The notes under the pieces are model-generated. The model was not told the origin of the DNA and searched no databases. It saw only the letters and a list, made by a program, of their open reading frames with translations. This document shows, in pieces, positions 61,345 through 64,000 of a DNA stretch of 64,000 bases (positions are counted from its first letter, which is position 1; every line of letters begins with the position of its first letter). The translations under genes and the position numbers were made by a program. This DNA comes from Chloroflexota bacterium (GTDB lineage: Bacteria; Chloroflexota; Anaerolineae; Anaerolineales; VGOW01), in NCBI GenBank assembly GCA_016875735.1, contig VGOW01000009.1:20633-84632 (forward strand), given 5' to 3'.

Positions 61345-63185
61345 CAGTCTCCTTCTCCCACAAAAGCGGCCAGCGCTTCAATAGCCTGCCGGAGGTCAGC
61401 CGGAATATCCGCGTCGGGCCAGGCAGTAATAATGGCCGAGTCAGCGAGTTGGATATGATAGGTATCGTGAAGTTGTTGGCGCAGTTTGGGCAAGACAGTT
61501 TCTTTAGCATCGATCCAGATGTGCTTCCTCTCTTCGTCTTGCCAGAGTTGCGCAACAAATTCCTCGGCGCGTTGGGTGATGGTTGATGCTTCCCAGCCTT
61601 TTTTCTCGTCCCGGCTAATTTTTGAAAACGCATCTATCATTCTGAGTCGCAGTGGTTCGCGCGCGTCGGCAATGATTTTATCGAGCAGTTCTGTCACTTG
61701 GGCAGGATTGGGCCGAAGCAGCGGCGGCGTGGCCGCAGTCAAATCGAGAACTGCCCCGGTTATCGCTTTCGGATTCGCCAAATAGTTTTCAATCTCTAAT
61801 CGCTCCCAAATATGCCAGGTCTGTTCATCTGCGTAAGGCGGTTTGCCATAGCGGGCGCGTTCGGCGGCAAGTTGGTCGTCGAGGGCATAATCCCGGTCGG
61901 CTAGCACAAATGCCTTTATATCCAAAGGCTTGCTAGCACGGAAAGCTTGTTTGAGTGTGCGCAACATCCGGCTCACATCGTCGGCGGTGGGCCGGCGCTG
62001 GCTATAGAGAAAAACCAGCCTGCGCTGGATTCGTTTGTATCGGTCTGCGCCCAAAATTTTATTGAGCCACAACCGCACGTATTGCTCGTCCGATTTGTCT
62101 TCGACTACGATTACTTTCCGGTAAGCATCGATCAACAGCAAGCTCAAGTTTTCCAATCCGCCTAGGGCCGAGACGGTGCTCAATACCTCCGGCCAGACTT
62201 GCAAACGGCGCGGTTCGCCATTAGCGAAGGTGATGATCTGGCCGGGCTGAACAGCGGCGATCAACTCGGTGGAGTGGGTGGCGGCGATGATTTGAATTCC
62301 ACCTTGCACCAGCCGGGTGAGGACTGCATACAGGTCGGCCTGCAATTTGCTGAACAGATGGGCGTCCGGCTCGTCCAGGAGCACGGTCGTGGCGTCTTCC
62401 ACCAGAATGCTGCCAAGAATTTGGACGAATTGCCGGAAGCCACTGCCCCCTGAAAAGATATCCAATTCAGGGACCTTGCGCCGTTTGTCGGCGGGCGCAT
62501 CGGCGCCTTCGGTGTAGCCGACTCGAATGTAACGATCCACTTGTTCGTCAAACTGGGGCCGGAGCAAATGAATACTTGGGAAAATCGCGGCCAGTTCGGT
62601 GACAAACTGCTCCCAGCGCGTCGGTTCGTCCTTCAAATCCAGCAACAAATTGCGGATGATACCGCCATGTTGGGCCTGGGCGCGCATTTCCCGACGGACA
62701 GCCGGCGTGCGCCGCTCCTCGCGCGGCCAAAAGTCGGTGTAGCCCGGAATAAGGGTGATGCTGAATGAGCGCTCCACGTTCAGCGGCGGCGTGTCTGAAA
62801 CGCTCTGCACGCTGAAACGGTTGAAGCGCAGGTTGATTTCGAACTCGTAAACCTCCCCGGACATCAATTCGCCTTTCACCCGGATAGGTACGGCAGTGCT
62901 TCCGCGCTGTGCCCGGCGGTCTTTCCACAAATCCAGCGGTTCGGCGGCTGGCGCTACGACAAACTCATCCGGGCCAAACGTGCGATTCTGGAACGTCAAA
63001 TCGCCATTGCGCTTTTCCAGGCAGGTGCGATAACAAAAGTCAAACAGGGCGCACGCCTGCAGCGCGGTGGATTTGCCGCTGTTGTTCGGGCCAACAAGCA
63101 GATTGAAGCTCTCGAAATCGAGCCGAAGCGATTCAAATCGTTTGAAGTTCTCTATAGAGAGTGTTTTGAGCCATAACGAGTTCAT
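61344..63185 (-). CDS. OLD-family ATPase with TOPRIM nuclease domain
   Basis: A 613-residue protein. An ABC/SMC-type ATPase with Walker A GPNNSGKST at 32-40, the signature FSGGSGFRQFVQILGSIL, Walker B TVLLDEPDAHLF and H-loop IIAATHSTELI. It is followed by a TOPRIM domain with KVIVVEDKSDEQYV and KAFVLADRDYAL (acidic residues for metal binding), and a helical tail. OLD proteins cut DNA and are found in defence systems such as Gabija and retrons. Here the gene is nested between a methyltransferase and Res gene, with single-base overlaps at both ends. I start it at ATG 63185. Confidence 0.88.
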   Translation of the reverse strand: MNSLWLKTLSIENFKRFESLRLDFESFNLLVGPNNSGKSTALQACALFDFCYRTCLEKRNGDLTFQNRTFGPDEFVVAPAAEPLDLWKDRRAQRGSTAVPIRVKGELMSGEVYEFEINLRFNRFSVQSVSDTPPLNVERSFSITLIPGYTDFWPREERRTPAVRREMRAQAQHGGIIRNLLLDLKDEPTRWEQFVTELAAIFPSIHLLRPQFDEQVDRYIRVGYTEGADAPADKRRKVPELDIFSGGSGFRQFVQILGSILVEDATTVLLDEPDAHLFSKLQADLYAVLTRLVQGGIQIIAATHSTELIAAVQPGQIITFANGEPRRLQVWPEVLSTVSALGGLENLSLLLIDAYRKVIVVEDKSDEQYVRLWLNKILGADRYKRIQRRLVFLYSQRRPTADDVSRMLRTLKQAFRASKPLDIKAFVLADRDYALDDQLAAERARYGKPPYADEQTWHIWERLEIENYLANPKAITGAVLDLTAATPPLLRPNPAQVTELLDKIIADAREPLRLRMIDAFSKISRDEKKGWEASTITQRAEEFVAQLWQDEERKHIWIDAKETVLPKLRQQLHDTYHIQLADSAIITAWPDADIPADLRQAIEALAAFVGEGD

Positions 63186-64000
63186 CACTTCACCTCCACC
63201 CTCACCGTCTTCGTCGTGTCGTTCCCCAAAATATCAATCACCTTGATCACAATTGTATACTCGCCCGGCGCCTCGTAAGTGTGAGTGACGGTCTTGGTCA
63301 ACTCGCGCTCTTTGCGCGTCCGGTAGGCTTGCCATTCGTTGTGGAAGGTGTCGCTTTTATTATCCCAATCCACTGCCCAATAATCAATCCATTGCGCCCA
63401 ATGCCGCACCGCCTTTTGCGCCTCTTCCGGCACATCGTCGGGCGGGATGACAAAATCGGTCAGGGTCAGGGTGACATCGCGCCGGGCGGCTCCGCGAGCC
63501 GCCCCTACCTTCACGTCCACCGACAGGGCGGCCAATTCAAAAAAGTGGATGTCGCCCTGGGCCACGGCCTGCTTATCCAGCACTTCGCGGGGAATGCGGA
63601 CAAACTTCAAATTGAGGTTGGCCTGGGCCGCCTGTTGCCGGGCGACTTCGTTCAACTCAAAGGCGAAGTCCCAGCCCAGCACGTCAACGCCGTTGCGGGT
63701 CGGCGCGTCCTTGCCCGTGCCCATTGCCTTTTTGAATTCGGCCACGAGATGAGTCACGTCGCCCACTGTCACCGGCGCATCCACCGCGCCCACGTGCACC
63801 ATGCGCCCGGCCTTCAAGCCGTGCAGCCACGCATAGCCGCTCACGGGTCGCGCCCCGTACAACTTCAAAATAAACTCGGTATACGCCCGATGGATGGATT
63901 GTTGATTGTTGATTGCCGATTGCTGATTTGAATTTTGAGATTTGAAGTTGGAAGTTTGAAATTCCGTCGCCTGCCACACTTGCCGCTCATACTTGCCCAA
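63185..64000 (-). CDS. C-terminal part of a DNA methyltransferase-like protein (N-terminus beyond the window)
   Basis: An open frame of 271 codons running off the right edge. GWDFAFELNEVARQQAAQANL and KFVRIPREVLDKQAVAQGDI, then HFFELAALSV, resemble the C-terminal domain of large modification methyltransferases paired with type III-like Res proteins. A late beta-sandwich piece (HTYEAPGEYTIVIKVIDILG) follows. The catalytic methylase motifs would lie outside the window, so this rests on operon context and memory of the family. The fragment carries a ten-unit heptamer array and REP R4, both in frame. Confidence 0.6.
   Translation of the reverse strand: MGKYERQVWQATEFQTSNFKSQNSNQQSAINNQQSIHRAYTEFILKLYGARPVSGYAWLHGLKAGRMVHVGAVDAPVTVGDVTHLVAEFKKAMGTGKDAPTRNGVDVLGWDFAFELNEVARQQAAQANLNLKFVRIPREVLDKQAVAQGDIHFFELAALSVDVKVGAARGAARRDVTLTLTDFVIPPDDVPEEAQKAVRHWAQWIDYWAVDWDNKSDTFHNEWQAYRTRKERELTKTVTHTYEAPGEYTIVIKVIDILGNDTTKTVRVEVK
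63484..63504. repeat. REP palindrome R4 inside the methyltransferase-like gene
   Basis: GGGCGGCTC-CGC-GAGCCGCCC, same family as R1-R3, translated in frame as GAARGAAR. Confidence 0.85.
63898..63967. repeat. Phased heptamer array inside the methyltransferase-like gene (10 units)
   Basis: ATTGTTG (x2), ATTGCCG, ATTGCTG, ATTTGAA, TTTTGAG, ATTTGAA, GTTGGAA, GTTTGAA, ATTCCGT in constant phase, translated as an Asn/Gln/Ser-rich stretch. Confidence 0.9.

Noticed and set aside
58759-64000. Assignment of the right-hand operon to DISARM, BREX or Gabija
   Set aside because: No PLD nuclease, DUF1998, PglZ, BrxC or UvrD-like partner is seen; the gene set does not match those systems.

Overview
The window is about 60% GC and densely packed with genes, and its mix of genes fits an uncultured Chloroflexota (Anaerolineae-like) bacterium. 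The pointers are a split glycine decarboxylase (GcvPA/GcvPB), Bacillus-type SpeD next to SpeE, FHA/trypsin and LysM proteins with Thr-Pro-rich linkers, a CHAT protease, and many short phased repeats between and inside genes. This is inference from gene content; there is no rRNA to confirm it. I found no tRNA, rRNA, CRISPR array, prophage or replication origin.

Layout. 1-5.6 kb: 3' part of a CCA-adding enzyme, TsaC/Sua5, a tiny lipoprotein, a DUF433/DUF5615 toxin-antitoxin-like pair, an acyl-CoA synthetase. 5.6-9.7 kb: an unusual SHMT-GcvT fusion and a GNAT. 9.7-11.1 kb: speD-speE with a structured leader. 11.3-15.4 kb: a phosphatase, a membrane FtsH-like AAA protease, a TolB-like lipoprotein. 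15.5-19.3 kb: gcvH-gcvPA-gcvPB behind a consensus promoter and a tandem glycine riboswitch whose 3' end overlaps a terminator; with the GlyA-GcvT fusion this supplies one-carbon metabolism. 19.3-23.2 kb: frameshifted methyltransferase, alr, SLC13/RCK_C transporter. 23.2-25.5 kb: an AT-rich acquired type II restriction-modification pair. 25.6-28.3 kb: tgt, uppP, a binding lipoprotein. 28.3-28.9 kb: a RAYT transposase with REP palindromes. 29-35 kb: a CHAT protease, alpha/beta hydrolase, metallo-beta-lactamase and membrane partner. 35-44 kb: housekeeping genes (uvrA, gdh, queG, miaB) with small LysM, pentapeptide and membrane proteins. 44-50 kb: FHA-protease, GT39 and lipoproteins. 50-58.7 kb: acyl-activating and O-acylation genes (FAAL, ACP, SGNH hydrolases, PhnD-like protein, MBOAT). 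58.8-64 kb: a type III-like res gene, an OLD-family ATPase/TOPRIM and the 3' part of a methyltransferase, in one tightly coupled operon.

The strongest unexplained pattern is a set of phased heptamer arrays. In at least fifteen places, runs of 4-20 successive 7-nt words keep exact 7-nt phase while the word itself drifts or switches. They fill intergenic gaps, hold start and stop codons of neighbouring genes, and sit in frame inside conserved genes (cca, MBL, uvrA, GT39, MBOAT, the methyltransferase). Two tracts use an 8-nt period. GGGGCGG-type REP palindromes, one inside the RAYT gene and one inside the methyltransferase, form a second repeat layer.

Three genes carry apparent single-base frameshifts (a methyltransferase, the FHA protease, a zinc-ribbon/propeller protein). 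From sequence alone these could be real decay or assembly errors. The best candidates for undescribed systems are the methyltransferase-OLD-Res operon, the CHAT-hydrolase locus, and the heptamer arrays themselves.
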